Of a stretch of 24,074 nucleotides of DNA, positions 1 to 6,540 are shown in pieces. The notes beneath the pieces were generated by a model. The model was not told the origin of the DNA. It saw only the letters and a list, made by a program, of their open reading frames with translations, and did no database searches. Both the position numbers and the translations under genes were made by a program. Position 1 is the first letter of the stretch; the number at the start of each line of letters is the position of its first letter. Source of the stretch: a virus; the IMG/VR virus record IMGVR_UViG_3300007363_000102, positions 1 to 24,074 of that record. One strand, given 5' to 3'.

Positions 1-468
1 ATGAGCGCACGATCTGCCACTGAGGTTGTCGAGCGCATGAAGGAACTGGCTCAGAACTTGGGTTCAGCCTTTGGTCGCCTGATCAATGAAACCATGATTC
101 CTTTGGTCACCAAGATTCTGGAAGTCATGGATGACGACGGTATCATCAATTTGCCTTTGCGTGTTAATGGTTTAGAAGTAAAGGTCAGCCCAGTCAGCCC
201 ATTGGCTATGGCGCAGAACATGGATGAGATCAACAACATCATCCAGTTCATGCAGATCGCCCAAGGACTTGGCCCAGAAGGTCAGTTGGCTATCAAGCCA
301 GGTGCGGCTATTGACTACATCGCTGACAAACTGGGTGTGCCAGCCAGCGTGAGATCCAATGACCAAGAGCGTAAGGCTCAGATGAAACAGATCCAGCAGG
401 CGGCAGCACAAGCGGCACAAGCTCAACAGCAGGGAGCCATCCCAGCGCCTGAAGGTATGCCAGTATGA
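1..468 (+). CDS. Portal (head-tail connector) protein, C-terminal part
   Basis: The 155 residues visible are the C-terminal third or less of a T7 gp8-type portal, the dodecameric ring at the capsid vertex through which DNA is packaged and ejected. Support: the stretch SATEVVERMKELAQNLGSAF followed by GRLINE, which is typical of the stem/wing region of podophage portals; a Gln/Ala-rich tail near residues 120-150; and position directly upstream of scaffold and capsid genes. The ATG at base 1 is most likely an internal Met, because portals of this type are roughly 500 residues and the window simply begins inside the gene. The stop overlaps the next start (ATGA). Identification is from family motifs and gene order. 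Confidence 0.85.
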   Translation: MSARSATEVVERMKELAQNLGSAFGRLINETMIPLVTKILEVMDDDGIINLPLRVNGLEVKVSPVSPLAMAQNMDEINNIIQFMQIAQGLGPEGQLAIKPGAAIDYIADKLGVPASVRSNDQERKAQMKQIQQAAAQAAQAQQQGAIPAPEGMPV

Positions 469-728
469 CGTGGGAAGACTTAGAGACAGTGCCAGACTAT
501 GTGCCTGATCAGGCTGGTGTTGACTTGAACCTCCAGATGGCAAGAGCCTTTGCCACTGATGAGGGAAAGATGGTGTTGGCGTGGATGCGAGAGTTCTATC
601 TTGAGCAACCATGCTGGCAACCTGGTGCGGATCAATCGATGGGAATGTTCCGAGAGGGGCAAAACAGCGTGATCCGTGATATTGAAAACCGCATACGAAA
701 GGCGAAAAACAATGAGCGAAGCAAATGA
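465..728 (+). CDS. Bbp19-like small phage protein
   Basis: An 87-residue protein overlapping the portal stop by four bases (ATGA), so probably translated by coupling. The pattern FATDEGKMVLAWMREFY in the middle and MFREGQNSVIRDIENRI near the C-terminus resembles the small Bbp19-like proteins found beside portal and scaffold genes of many podophages; their role is not established. It is soluble and mixed-charge, with a basic C-terminus (KAKNNERSK). Its last 17 bases overlap the start of the scaffold gene. The family call rests on remembered motif pattern and position, so it is moderately sure; that it is a real gene is well supported by the overlap architecture. Confidence 0.7.
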   Translation: MTWEDLETVPDYVPDQAGVDLNLQMARAFATDEGKMVLAWMREFYLEQPCWQPGADQSMGMFREGQNSVIRDIENRIRKAKNNERSK

Positions 729-1476
729 CAACCCTGGCCTGCTAGAAGCTGCCGCAGCCGAAGAAGCGCCAGCACAGCAGACAACCGAGGGCCAAGAGCA
801 GAGCATTCCCCATGTTCAGGGTGAAGAACAAGATGATGGCCCATTAGAGCGTCCTGACTTCTGGCCTGAGAAGTTCTGGAACAAAGACAAGTCTGAGCCT
901 GATTTGGAGGGCATCAGCAAGTCCTATGTGGAGTTGGAGAAGAAGTTCCGTTCAGGTGCTCACAAACCCCCAGAAGATGGCAAATACAACCTGGAAGCGG
1001 CTGGTCTATCAGAGGATGACCCACTGGCACAAGCTTACACAGGATGGGCGCAGAAGTATGGTATCTCCCAGCAAGCCTTTGAGGATCTTGCCAAGGAAGT
1101 ATCCAGCATGTCTGCCAACCAGCAGGAATCCATTAAACAGTCCATGGAGCAGGAATTGGAAGCACTTGGCCCCAATGCCAAGGCAATCATTTCCAACATG
1201 GCTGCTTGGGGTCGTGGCATGGTCAACAAGGGCATCTGGAGCGATGACGAGTTCAAGGAGTTCACCAAGTGGGGAGACACCGCCAAGGGCATCAAAGCCC
1301 TGTCTAAGCTGCGGGAAACCTATGAGGGCAGAGTTCCATTGGAAACCCTGAAAGCAGACGCTGAAGGTTCTGTATCCAAGGAAGAGCTGGAATCCATGGT
1401 TGCTGATCCTAAGTACAAAAAGGATCCTGCCTACCGAGCCAAGGTAGAACGACTCTTTGAGAAGATGTATAGTTGA
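712..1476 (+). CDS. Capsid assembly scaffolding protein
   Basis: A 254-residue, strongly acidic protein in the place of T7 gp9, the internal scaffold that directs procapsid assembly and then leaves. An upstream in-frame ATG at 676 exists, but 712 is preferred: a GAAAGGCG purine stretch sits just before it and the product begins MSEANDN, as acidic scaffolds usually do. The N-terminal ~50 residues are Ala/Glu/Gln-rich and probably disordered. The stretch RPDFWPEKFWNKDK, then KSYVELEKKFRSG and PPEDGKYNLEAAGL, resembles the conserved part of podophage scaffolds. The C-terminus (VERLFEKMYS) is helical and charged, where T7-like scaffolds contact the coat protein. A terminator follows at 1517-1543. 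Confidence 0.8.
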   Translation: MSEANDNPGLLEAAAAEEAPAQQTTEGQEQSIPHVQGEEQDDGPLERPDFWPEKFWNKDKSEPDLEGISKSYVELEKKFRSGAHKPPEDGKYNLEAAGLSEDDPLAQAYTGWAQKYGISQQAFEDLAKEVSSMSANQQESIKQSMEQELEALGPNAKAIISNMAAWGRGMVNKGIWSDDEFKEFTKWGDTAKGIKALSKLRETYEGRVPLETLKADAEGSVSKEELESMVADPKYKKDPAYRAKVERLFEKMYS

Positions 1477-1516
1477 GGTGTTGGCAAGCAGTTGCTGACT
1501 GTCTCCAAGAGTGATT

Positions 1517-1543
1517 AGCCCCTGCTTGACAGGGGCTTTTTTT
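1517..1543 (+). terminator. Intrinsic terminator after the scaffold gene
   Basis: Perfect 8-bp stem AGCCCCTG/CAGGGGCT (1517-1524 with 1530-1537), 5-nt loop, then T(6). It ends the portal-scaffold transcript and thereby lets capsid expression be set by its own promoter. The loop and right arm contain the -35 box of the next promoter. Confidence 0.88.
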
Positions 1544-1553
1544 CGGCTATACT
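1526..1553 (+). promoter_or_regulatory. Sigma70-type promoter embedded in the terminator
   Basis: TTGACA at 1526-1531, 16-nt spacer, TATACT at 1548-1553. Start expected near 1559-1561. The -35 box lies in the loop and right arm of the upstream terminator, so termination and re-initiation share the same bases. No convincing protein gene follows for 700 bases, so it should drive the RNA-rich region downstream. Confidence 0.65.
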
Positions 1554-1559
1554 GAATGC

Positions 1560-1668
1560 GTTGTCGTGGAAGACAGCAGATAAGCCGTTTAAAGATGTAA
1601 CTTGCCCAGAGGTCAGAACGCCAAAGGGTCTTCCACCAGGTTGCATCATTAAGCGGCTTTTTTGTTTT
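1560..1668 (+). ncRNA. Candidate small RNA with long hairpin and terminator
   Basis: Between the promoter at 1526-1553 and a T-run at 1658-1663 lies a potential transcript of about 105 nt. It is dominated by a long hairpin: AAGCCGTTTAA (1582-1592) pairs over all 11 positions with TTAAGCGGCTT (1649-1659), one A/A mismatch follows, and GATGTAACTTG (1594-1604) pairs over all 11 positions with CAGGTTGCATC (1637-1647), using G-U wobbles. The apical loop is about 32 nt. The outer stem ending in CGGCTTTTTTG doubles as an intrinsic terminator. The frames through it give no plausible protein. Target and function are unknown; a regulatory or decoy RNA is inference. Confidence 0.55.
1582..1663 (+). terminator. 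Terminator formed by the small-RNA hairpin
   Basis: The 22-bp interrupted stem described for the small RNA is followed directly by T(6), then GTTTT. The stem is long with a large loop, so efficiency is uncertain and some readthrough into the tRNA-like element is plausible. Confidence 0.5.
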
Positions 1669-1685
1669 CACAATGACTGTTTTTT

Positions 1686-1831
1686 CAGATTGAAGCGTGA
1701 TGTGGTGGCACGGTTGCACAATTGGTGCATCGCCTCTTCAGTGGCTACTTGTTTGAATAGCGTTTTCTAGAGCGCATGATATACATCAAGGTGTGTTAGA
1801 GGTCTATCTGGTTCGACTCCAGACAATCTGA
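1686..1831 (+). ncRNA. tRNA/tmRNA-like structured RNA of 146 nt
   Basis: A perfect 7-bp acceptor-like stem closes the element: CAGATTG (1686-1692) with CAATCTG (1824-1830), followed by A1831 as possible discriminator. Immediately 5' of the right arm sits a textbook T arm: TCTGG (1807-1811), loop TTCGACT, CCAGA (1819-1823). A D-arm-like hairpin CGTG/CACG (1696-1699, 1709-1712) has a GG-containing 9-nt loop. Where a tRNA has an anticodon arm there are instead about 85 nt, closable by TGCAC (1715-1719) with GTGTG (1791-1795) and holding small hairpins. No CCA is encoded. It is too long for a tRNA and too short for a group I intron; the topology (acceptor, T arm, long insert) recalls the tRNA-like domain of tmRNA. 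Function unknown. Confidence 0.5.
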
Positions 1832-2093
1832 AAAAGCAGTCAAGACAACCGTCAGGGCGCGTTAGCTGATGGTCTGCATGGACTGAACCCGAGAAACACA
1901 GGGCTTGGATACACCCCCAAGATAACCCTACTAGCCTGTCAGCGAGGGACTAGGGTAAACACTGATACATGGGTGGGACAAGTCAGTGTTGGATGAATCG
2001 CTGCCTCAAGGGTACTCTGGCTAGAGCATACAACTATGCTCCCTGCGGGAGAGGGATGGAGTCAATGGCTACCACCCTTGGGGAAGCTATGCC
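1832..2093 (+). ncRNA. Multi-helix structured RNA domain upstream of the capsid promoter
   Basis: No gene is visible here, but complementary segments are dense and mostly nested: CAGTC/GACTG (1837-1841, 1881-1885), AGAC/GTCT (1843-1846, 1872-1875), CGTCAG/CTGATG (1850-1855, 1866-1871), CTTGG/CCAAG (1904-1908, 1917-1921), ACCCTA/TAGGGT (1925-1930, 1951-1956), AACACTGA/TCAGTGTT (1958-1965, 1983-1990), CCTCAAGGGT/ACCCTTGGGG (2004-2013, 2074-2083) enclosing GAGCATA/TATGCTC (2024-2030, 2035-2041). A CTCCC/GGGAG hairpin at 2039-2051 competes with the last helix. It may be one RNA with the tRNA-like element. No known class was recognised; pairing is inferred by eye. Confidence 0.45.
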
Positions 2094-2102
2094 AAAAAAT
2101 AG

Positions 2103-2133
2103 TTGACAGTATTGGGAAAATGTGTTTTACAAT
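2103..2133 (+). promoter_or_regulatory. Capsid gene promoter
   Basis: TTGACA at 2103-2108 and TACAAT at 2128-2133, spacer 19 nt (18 if TTACAA is used). Start expected near 2140. It is the only good promoter between the RNA region and the capsid gene, giving the most abundant virion protein its own transcript. Confidence 0.6.
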
Positions 2134-2140
2134 GTAGACA

Positions 2141-2272
2141 TGGACAACCGAAAGGCCCATGACAGCAGTAGACTGCTCCCTGGTGTGGGGGTTACGCACA
2201 AGTCTAGGCCCAGAATTCTTCTGGACAACCATTGGCGATAATTCTTTCATCAATCGTTTCTAGGAGAAACAA
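2141..2272 (+). promoter_or_regulatory. Structured 5' leader of the capsid mRNA
   Basis: About 130 nt separate the presumed start from the capsid ATG. A 9-bp direct repeat TGGACAACC (2141-2149 and 2222-2230) brackets a foldable domain: AGCAG/CTGCT (2164-2168, 2173-2177) with loop TAGA complementary to TCTA at 2203-2206 (possible pseudoknot), GGCC/GGCC (2154-2157, 2207-2210), and CCAGAA/TTCTGG (2210-2215, 2219-2224). A clean Shine-Dalgarno (TAGGAGAAAC) precedes the ATG at 2273. The fold could stabilise the mRNA or control translation; no known riboswitch was recognised. Confidence 0.45.
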
Positions 2273-3115
2273 ATGGCAGTTAGCATTTCTAACGCTTTTG
2301 TAACCCTGTTTGATGCGGAAGTGAAGCAAGCATATCAAGCTGATGCTGTCTTGCGTAACACTGTCCGTCTTCGTACTGGCGTTACTGCGTCCTCTCACAA
2401 GTTCCCCAAAATTGGTGCTGGCGTTGCACAAGTCCGAGTTCCTCAGACTGATGTGACTCCTTTGAATGTGTCCTACTCACAGGCCACAGTCACACTGACA
2501 GACTACATTGCTGCTGAATACAGCGATATCTTCAACCAATCTAAAGTCAACTTTGACGAGCGTCAAGAGTTGGTTCAGGTGGTTGGTAAAGCCATCGGTC
2601 GTCGTTCTGACCAAATGATCATTGATGCTTTGGCTAACTCAGGCACTTCCCTGACTGTTGCTACTAGCGTTGGTGGTGCTGGTACTAACTTGAACATGGC
2701 TAAATTGCGTGACGCTGCTCGTTTGCTCAATGCTGCAAACGTCCCCGCAGAAGACCGCACCATCGTGATCCACGCTTCACAATTGTCCAGCTTGTTGTCT
2801 GAGACTGCTGTTACCAGCAGCGACTTCAACAGCGTCAAGGCTTTGGTGCAAGGCGATATCACCAGCTTCATGGGCTTCAACTTCATCACTATTGGTGATC
2901 GTTCTGAAGGCGGTTTGGCTGGCGGTGGCTCAGGCTCAACTCGTGTTGTGTACGCATACCACAAGATGGCTGTCGGCATGGCTGAAAGCATGGCTATTCG
3001 TTCTGAAATCAACTACATCCCAGAGAAAACCTCTTGGTTGGTGTCTTCGATGTTCAGTGCTGGCGCTACAGCTATTGACGCTGGTGGCATTGTCGCAATC
3101 ACCTGCACTGAATAA
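2273..3115 (+). CDS. Major capsid protein
   Basis: A 280-residue coat protein, likely with the HK97 fold, forming the icosahedral shell around the scaffold. Support: position directly after the scaffold, strong TAGGAG ribosome site, its own promoter and leader, and sequence features of podophage coat proteins. These include an N-terminal arm (residues 1-30), a long helix region around DERQELVQVVGKAIGRRSDQ (residues ~97-117), a Gly/Ser-rich loop near residues 213-223, and a C-terminal beta-rich segment. Codon use is smooth and rich in GCT/GGT, as expected for a highly expressed gene. At 280 residues it is shorter than T7 gp10A (about 345). No cleavage motif or protease gene is visible. Followed after 11 bases by the decoration-like gene. 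Confidence 0.88.
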   Translation: MAVSISNAFVTLFDAEVKQAYQADAVLRNTVRLRTGVTASSHKFPKIGAGVAQVRVPQTDVTPLNVSYSQATVTLTDYIAAEYSDIFNQSKVNFDERQELVQVVGKAIGRRSDQMIIDALANSGTSLTVATSVGGAGTNLNMAKLRDAARLLNAANVPAEDRTIVIHASQLSSLLSETAVTSSDFNSVKALVQGDITSFMGFNFITIGDRSEGGLAGGGSGSTRVVYAYHKMAVGMAESMAIRSEINYIPEKTSWLVSSMFSAGATAIDAGGIVAITCTE

Positions 3116-3126
3116 GGAGCATAAAA

Positions 3127-3408
3127 ATGGCTTTCTCAGCAACTGGCTTTAATGCCGTAGGCGGTCAGTCTAAATCGGGCAATGCGCCTGCTATTTGGAC
3201 TTACTCCAGCACTGACGCTCAATCAGTAATTCGTGCCTCTGGCTACTTCAACAGCGTTGCATCGTTGTTGAAAGTTGGCGACATCATTTTCTGCTACAGC
3301 GCCACTGGCGGCACTCCCGTAATGTCCACAGCCTATGTGAACAGCAACGCTTCTGGCGTGGTTGACATCACTGACGGTGTGACCGTTACCGCAACCGATA
3401 CTGACTAA
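3127..3408 (+). CDS. Probable head decoration or small structural protein
   Basis: A 93-residue protein with its own good Shine-Dalgarno (AAGGAG) starting 11 bases after the coat stop. It is Ser/Ala/Thr/Gly-rich and predicted to be mostly beta strand. The core VIRASGYFNSVASLLKVGDI resembles small proteins seen immediately downstream of coat genes in many podophages, which are often annotated hypothetical. The second half, with spaced Val/Thr residues, looks like a beta-barrel edge. Co-expression with the coat protein suggests a capsid-surface or vertex role; this is inference from position, since no enzymatic motif is present. A strong hairpin follows at 3428-3457. Confidence 0.6.
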   Translation: MAFSATGFNAVGGQSKSGNAPAIWTYSSTDAQSVIRASGYFNSVASLLKVGDIIFCYSATGGTPVMSTAYVNSNASGVVDITDGVTVTATDTD

Positions 3409-3427
3409 TCACGGTATCAAATGAATC

Positions 3428-3457
3428 GGCCTGCTACTAGATAACTGGTGGCAGGCC
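3428..3457 (+). other. Strong hairpin between capsid block and tail genes
   Basis: Thirteen base pairs without a gap: GGCCTG+CTACTAG (3428-3440) against CTGGTGG+CAGGCC (3445-3457), loop ATAA, three G-U pairs. No T-run follows (ATTCGC), so it is not a standard intrinsic terminator. It sits where T7 has its late terminator after gene 10, so it may be an RNase III site, an mRNA 3' stabiliser or an attenuator that lowers tail gene expression. Confidence 0.6.
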
Positions 3458-3479
3458 ATTCGCACATCTGAGGTGACAA

Positions 3480-4094
3480 ATGGCTGCTGGTGATACCGAT
3501 ATTCGTATTTGCTCTGATGCCCTGCTGATGCTGGGTGCAAAATCGATCTCATCTTTCAATGAGGGAACTACAGCTTCCAACACCTGTGACCGCCTGTATC
3601 CTGGCGTAAAGAATTCCACACTGCAAGCCTATCCATGGTCTTTCAGTTTCAAGAAGGTAGCGTTGGCTCAAACGATCAACACACCTGTCAACCAATACAA
3701 ATACGAATACCAATTGCCGTCTGACCGCCTGGGTGCTATTAGACGAGCATATAACAGCACTGCCATTGGCGCTGGCACATTCAGTGACTGGACTATCCAA
3801 GGTGATAAGCTGTTGACAAACTATGAACAAGTTGTGATTGACTATCAGTTTGAGCCGACAGAGTCTCAGATGCCGTCATACTTTGTTCAGTTGCTCAAGT
3901 ACATGATGGCATGGCACTTGGCAGACCCTATTACAGATCAGATCTCAAAGACACAATACTGGCAGCAAGTTGCTGTTGGTTCGCCTGCTGAAAACAACCG
4001 TGGTGGTTACTTCCGTACAGCCATGGTGATTGATGGTCAAGGCAATACAACTCAGGCATTTGAAGACTTCAGCTTGATTGAAGTGAGAAACTGA
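3480..4094 (+). CDS. Tail tubular protein A (gp11-like adaptor)
   Basis: A 204-residue homologue of the T7 gp11 adaptor, which forms the ring between portal and tail nozzle. Characteristic features: the N-terminal DIRICSDALLMLGAKSISSF, the helix-rich block around CDRLYPGVKNSTLQAYPWSF (residues ~37-57) with the conserved YPWSF/A-type motif, and the middle VVIDYQFEP...PSYFVQLLKYMMAWHLAD (residues ~118-150). The start is supported by GAGGTGAC three bases upstream. The stop overlaps the next start as TGATG, placing both tail tube proteins in one translation unit. Length is close to T7 gp11 (196). Identification is confident. Confidence 0.9.
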   Translation: MAAGDTDIRICSDALLMLGAKSISSFNEGTTASNTCDRLYPGVKNSTLQAYPWSFSFKKVALAQTINTPVNQYKYEYQLPSDRLGAIRRAYNSTAIGAGTFSDWTIQGDKLLTNYEQVVIDYQFEPTESQMPSYFVQLLKYMMAWHLADPITDQISKTQYWQQVAVGSPAENNRGGYFRTAMVIDGQGNTTQAFEDFSLIEVRN

Positions 4095-6082
4095 TGACCA
4101 GAATTGTTTCAATGCAAACCAACTTCAGTAGCGGTGAGCTTGATCCGCTGTTGAGGGCTAGGGTTGACCTTGATCAATACAAGAATGGTGCTGAGACATT
4201 GACCAATGTTGTCGTGCAACCTCAAGGCGGTGTTCGTAGACGAGGTGGCCTGAAGTACTTGATGGAGATCCCAAGCGCAGCAAGTCCTGCCAGTGGTACT
4301 CGTTCTGTTGCTTTTGAGTTCTCTGTTGATGAGAGCTACATGCTGATCTTCACAAATCAGCGCATGTATGTCTTCAAAGACAAAGCACTTGTTACCAATA
4401 TTAATGGCAGTGGCAATCCATACCTGTCTATTTCTGCTATCACCAGTTCGATTCTGTCAACAATGTGTTGGACTCAGTCTGCTGATACGCTGATCATCAC
4501 GCACAAAGACATTAATCCAATCAAGATTGTCCGTGGTGGATCTGATGCAACTTGGACTGCAAGCAACATTTCGTTTGTTGGCATCCCAAAATACGCATTC
4601 ACAGTCACACTGACAAACCCAGCGGCAACACTGACACCTAGTGCAACATCTGGTGCTATCACACTGACGGCATCTGTTGGTGTATTTACATCTGGCAGTG
4701 TTGGTCAGTATGTCAATGGCACTACGCAAGGCCGTGCAAGGATTGTGGCGTACACAAGCACCACTGTTGTCAGTGCTGTTACTGAGATTCCATTCTTCAA
4801 TACATCTGCTATTGCTTCTGGCTCATGGGAATATGAGTCTGGCTATGAAGATGTTTGGTCTTCAAGTAAAGGTTGGCCTCGTACATGTACTTTCCATGAA
4901 GGCCGTCTGTACTTTGGTGGCAGTAAGTCTCGTCCATCCACATTGTGGGGAAGCAAGGTTGGTCAGTTCTTTGACTTCAATCCTGACCAGGCTTATGACG
5001 ATGATGCCGTTGAAGCCACTCTTGACACCAACAGCCTGAACATCATCACTGACATCATCACTGGTCGTGACTTGCAGGTGTTCACAACTGGCGGTGAGTT
5101 CTATGTACCACAGTCTGGTCTAGATCCAATTACACCTACCAACTTCTTCGTGAAGACGGTCAGCCGCAATGGTTCTCGTGAAGGCATGCGTGTGCAGACA
5201 TTGCAGTCTGGCACGATCTATGTCCAGCGCCAGGGTAAAGCCCTGAATGAATTCTTGTACAGCGATACAACTTTATCGTATGTCAGTACATCAATCAGCT
5301 TGTTGTCTAGCCATTTAATTGTCAATCCAGTTGAGCTTGCATTGCGTAAGGCAACCAGCACTGAAGAAACAGATGCATTGCTGATGTTGAATGGCGATGG
5401 AACAATTGCCAATTATTCAATTCTGCGCCAGCAAAATGTGGTGGCTCCAAGCAAGCTGACTACTGATGGATTGTTTAAGGATATTGGCGTTGACATTGAA
5501 GACATCTATGTCGTTGTCAAGCGCACATTCAACAGTGTTGACAAATACTATGTTGAGATCTTTGATACAACCACATTCACTGATTGCTGCTTTATCGGTA
5601 CAACCACATCATCCAAGACCATCTCAAGCTTGCCACACATTGGCAAAACACTGAATGTGATTGCTGATGGAAGTGTGCTGTCAGATGAAGTTGTCAGTGG
5701 CGGTGGATCAATCACGATTGACAGAGATAGCACAACTAGCTACGAAGTTGGCTTGCCTTTCACTGTGACGATCAAGACATTGCCGATTGAGCCTCGTTTG
5801 TCTGTTGGTGTGCGTGTTGGTTTTGTCAAGCGTATCATTGAAGTCAATGCGATCCTCTACCAAACTCAACACCTTTTGGTGAATGACAATCTCGTGCCAA
5901 TCCGCACATTTGACACAAACGATATTTTGGACAACGGAATGCCTGTGTTTACAGGAACAAAAACAGTTGGTGGTATATCTGGGTACTCTGATGATGCCTC
6001 AATTACCATTGGTCAAAACCTGCCTTTGAAGCTAACCTTACTTGGGTTGGAATATAAGCTCTCAGTGTACGGAGGCACATAA
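4094..6082 (+). CDS. Tail tubular protein B (gp12-like nozzle)
   Basis: A 662-residue nozzle protein that forms the hexameric tail tip through which internal proteins and DNA are ejected. The N-terminus is diagnostic for the family: MQTNFSSGELDPLLRARVDL then NVVVQPQGGVRRRGGLKY (residues ~7-58). The rest is beta-rich, with a Thr/Ala/Ser insertion around residues 160-215 and a central block SRPSTLWGSKVGQFFDFNP (residues ~280-298) typical of these nozzles. Length is somewhat below T7 gp12 (794). It starts inside the stop of tail tube A and its own stop overlaps the next start (TAATG). Identification is confident. Confidence 0.9.
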   Translation: MTRIVSMQTNFSSGELDPLLRARVDLDQYKNGAETLTNVVVQPQGGVRRRGGLKYLMEIPSAASPASGTRSVAFEFSVDESYMLIFTNQRMYVFKDKALVTNINGSGNPYLSISAITSSILSTMCWTQSADTLIITHKDINPIKIVRGGSDATWTASNISFVGIPKYAFTVTLTNPAATLTPSATSGAITLTASVGVFTSGSVGQYVNGTTQGRARIVAYTSTTVVSAVTEIPFFNTSAIASGSWEYESGYEDVWSSSKGWPRTCTFHEGRLYFGGSKSRPSTLWGSKVGQFFDFNPDQAYDDDAVEATLDTNSLNIITDIITGRDLQVFTTGGEFYVPQSGLDPITPTNFFVKTVSRNGSREGMRVQTLQSGTIYVQRQGKALNEFLYSDTTLSYVSTSISLLSSHLIVNPVELALRKATSTEETDALLMLNGDGTIANYSILRQQNVVAPSKLTTDGLFKDIGVDIEDIYVVVKRTFNSVDKYYVEIFDTTTFTDCCFIGTTTSSKTISSLPHIGKTLNVIADGSVLSDEVVSGGGSITIDRDSTTSYEVGLPFTVTIKTLPIEPRLSVGVRVGFVKRIIEVNAILYQTQHLLVNDNLVPIRTFDTNDILDNGMPVFTGTKTVGGISGYSDDASITIGQNLPLKLTLLGLEYKLSVYGGT

Positions 6083-6540
6083 TGTCATTTGCAGTCATAG
6101 CAGCAATATCCGCAGCAGCCAGTGCCGTATCAACAATACAAAGTGCATCTGCACAGGCTTCTCAATATCGAATCCAAGCTCAACAAGCTGAGTTGCAAGG
6201 CCGTCAAAATGCCTTGAACTACAACATGCAAGCCAATCAAATCTTTGAACGTCAATTGCGTTTGGCTGGAACAATCCGTGCCAGGGCTGCGGCTGGTGGC
6301 ATCGATCCAATGACTGGTAGTCCTTTGACGCTTGAGCAGTTCAATGCAATGAAGGCTGGAAAAGAAATGCAAATCAGCAAAGAAAATGCTGAATTGGCTT
6401 CGGCTGGTGGATTGGCTCAATCTCAGTCTTTGTACTCTGCTGCTGACACAACAGAATCCATGGCGATCTTTAAAGCTGTTGGACAAGCTGGAATGGCTTA
6501 TGGTCAATATCAGCAAGTTAAAACTCCAGCAGGTACATGA
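6082..6540 (+). CDS. Internal virion protein (gp14-like)
   Basis: A 152-residue protein in the position of T7 gp14, the small ejected protein that inserts in the outer membrane at infection. It begins with an Ala/Ser-rich hydrophobic stretch (residues 3-25), followed by a long Gln-rich helix (residues 26-65) and the block RIRARAAAGGIDPMTGSP-like (TIRARAAAGGIDPMTGSPL, residues ~63-82) that recurs in gp14-type proteins. The C-terminal half is helical and small-residue-rich. The gene overlaps the nozzle stop (TAATG) and the next start (ATGA). The call rests on gene order and the GGIDPMTGSP motif. Confidence 0.78.
   Translation: MSFAVIAAISAAASAVSTIQSASAQASQYRIQAQQAELQGRQNALNYNMQANQIFERQLRLAGTIRARAAAGGIDPMTGSPLTLEQFNAMKAGKEMQISKENAELASAGGLAQSQSLYSAADTTESMAIFKAVGQAGMAYGQYQQVKTPAGT

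Noticed and set aside
1009-1719. 236-aa open frame on the - strand over the scaffold gene
   Set aside because: Antisense shadow of a well-supported gene; no ribosome site, and it crosses the terminator at 1517-1543.
1715-1730. A normal anticodon arm (TGCAC-AATTG-GTGCA) making an ordinary tRNA
   Set aside because: The loop would have five bases and no U33, and over 70 bases would remain before the T arm.
1561-1770. 69-aa open frame in the region between scaffold and capsid
   Set aside because: TTG start without ribosome site; it crosses the small-RNA terminator and the tRNA-like stem, and the product (many Cys, Phe, Arg) resembles no protein.
1686-2093. Group I intron or tRNA containing a spliced intron
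   Set aside because: The insert in the tRNA-like fold is too short for a group I intron, and I could not find a convincing P3/P7 core or guide pairing; bacteria lack the enzyme for archaeal-type tRNA introns.
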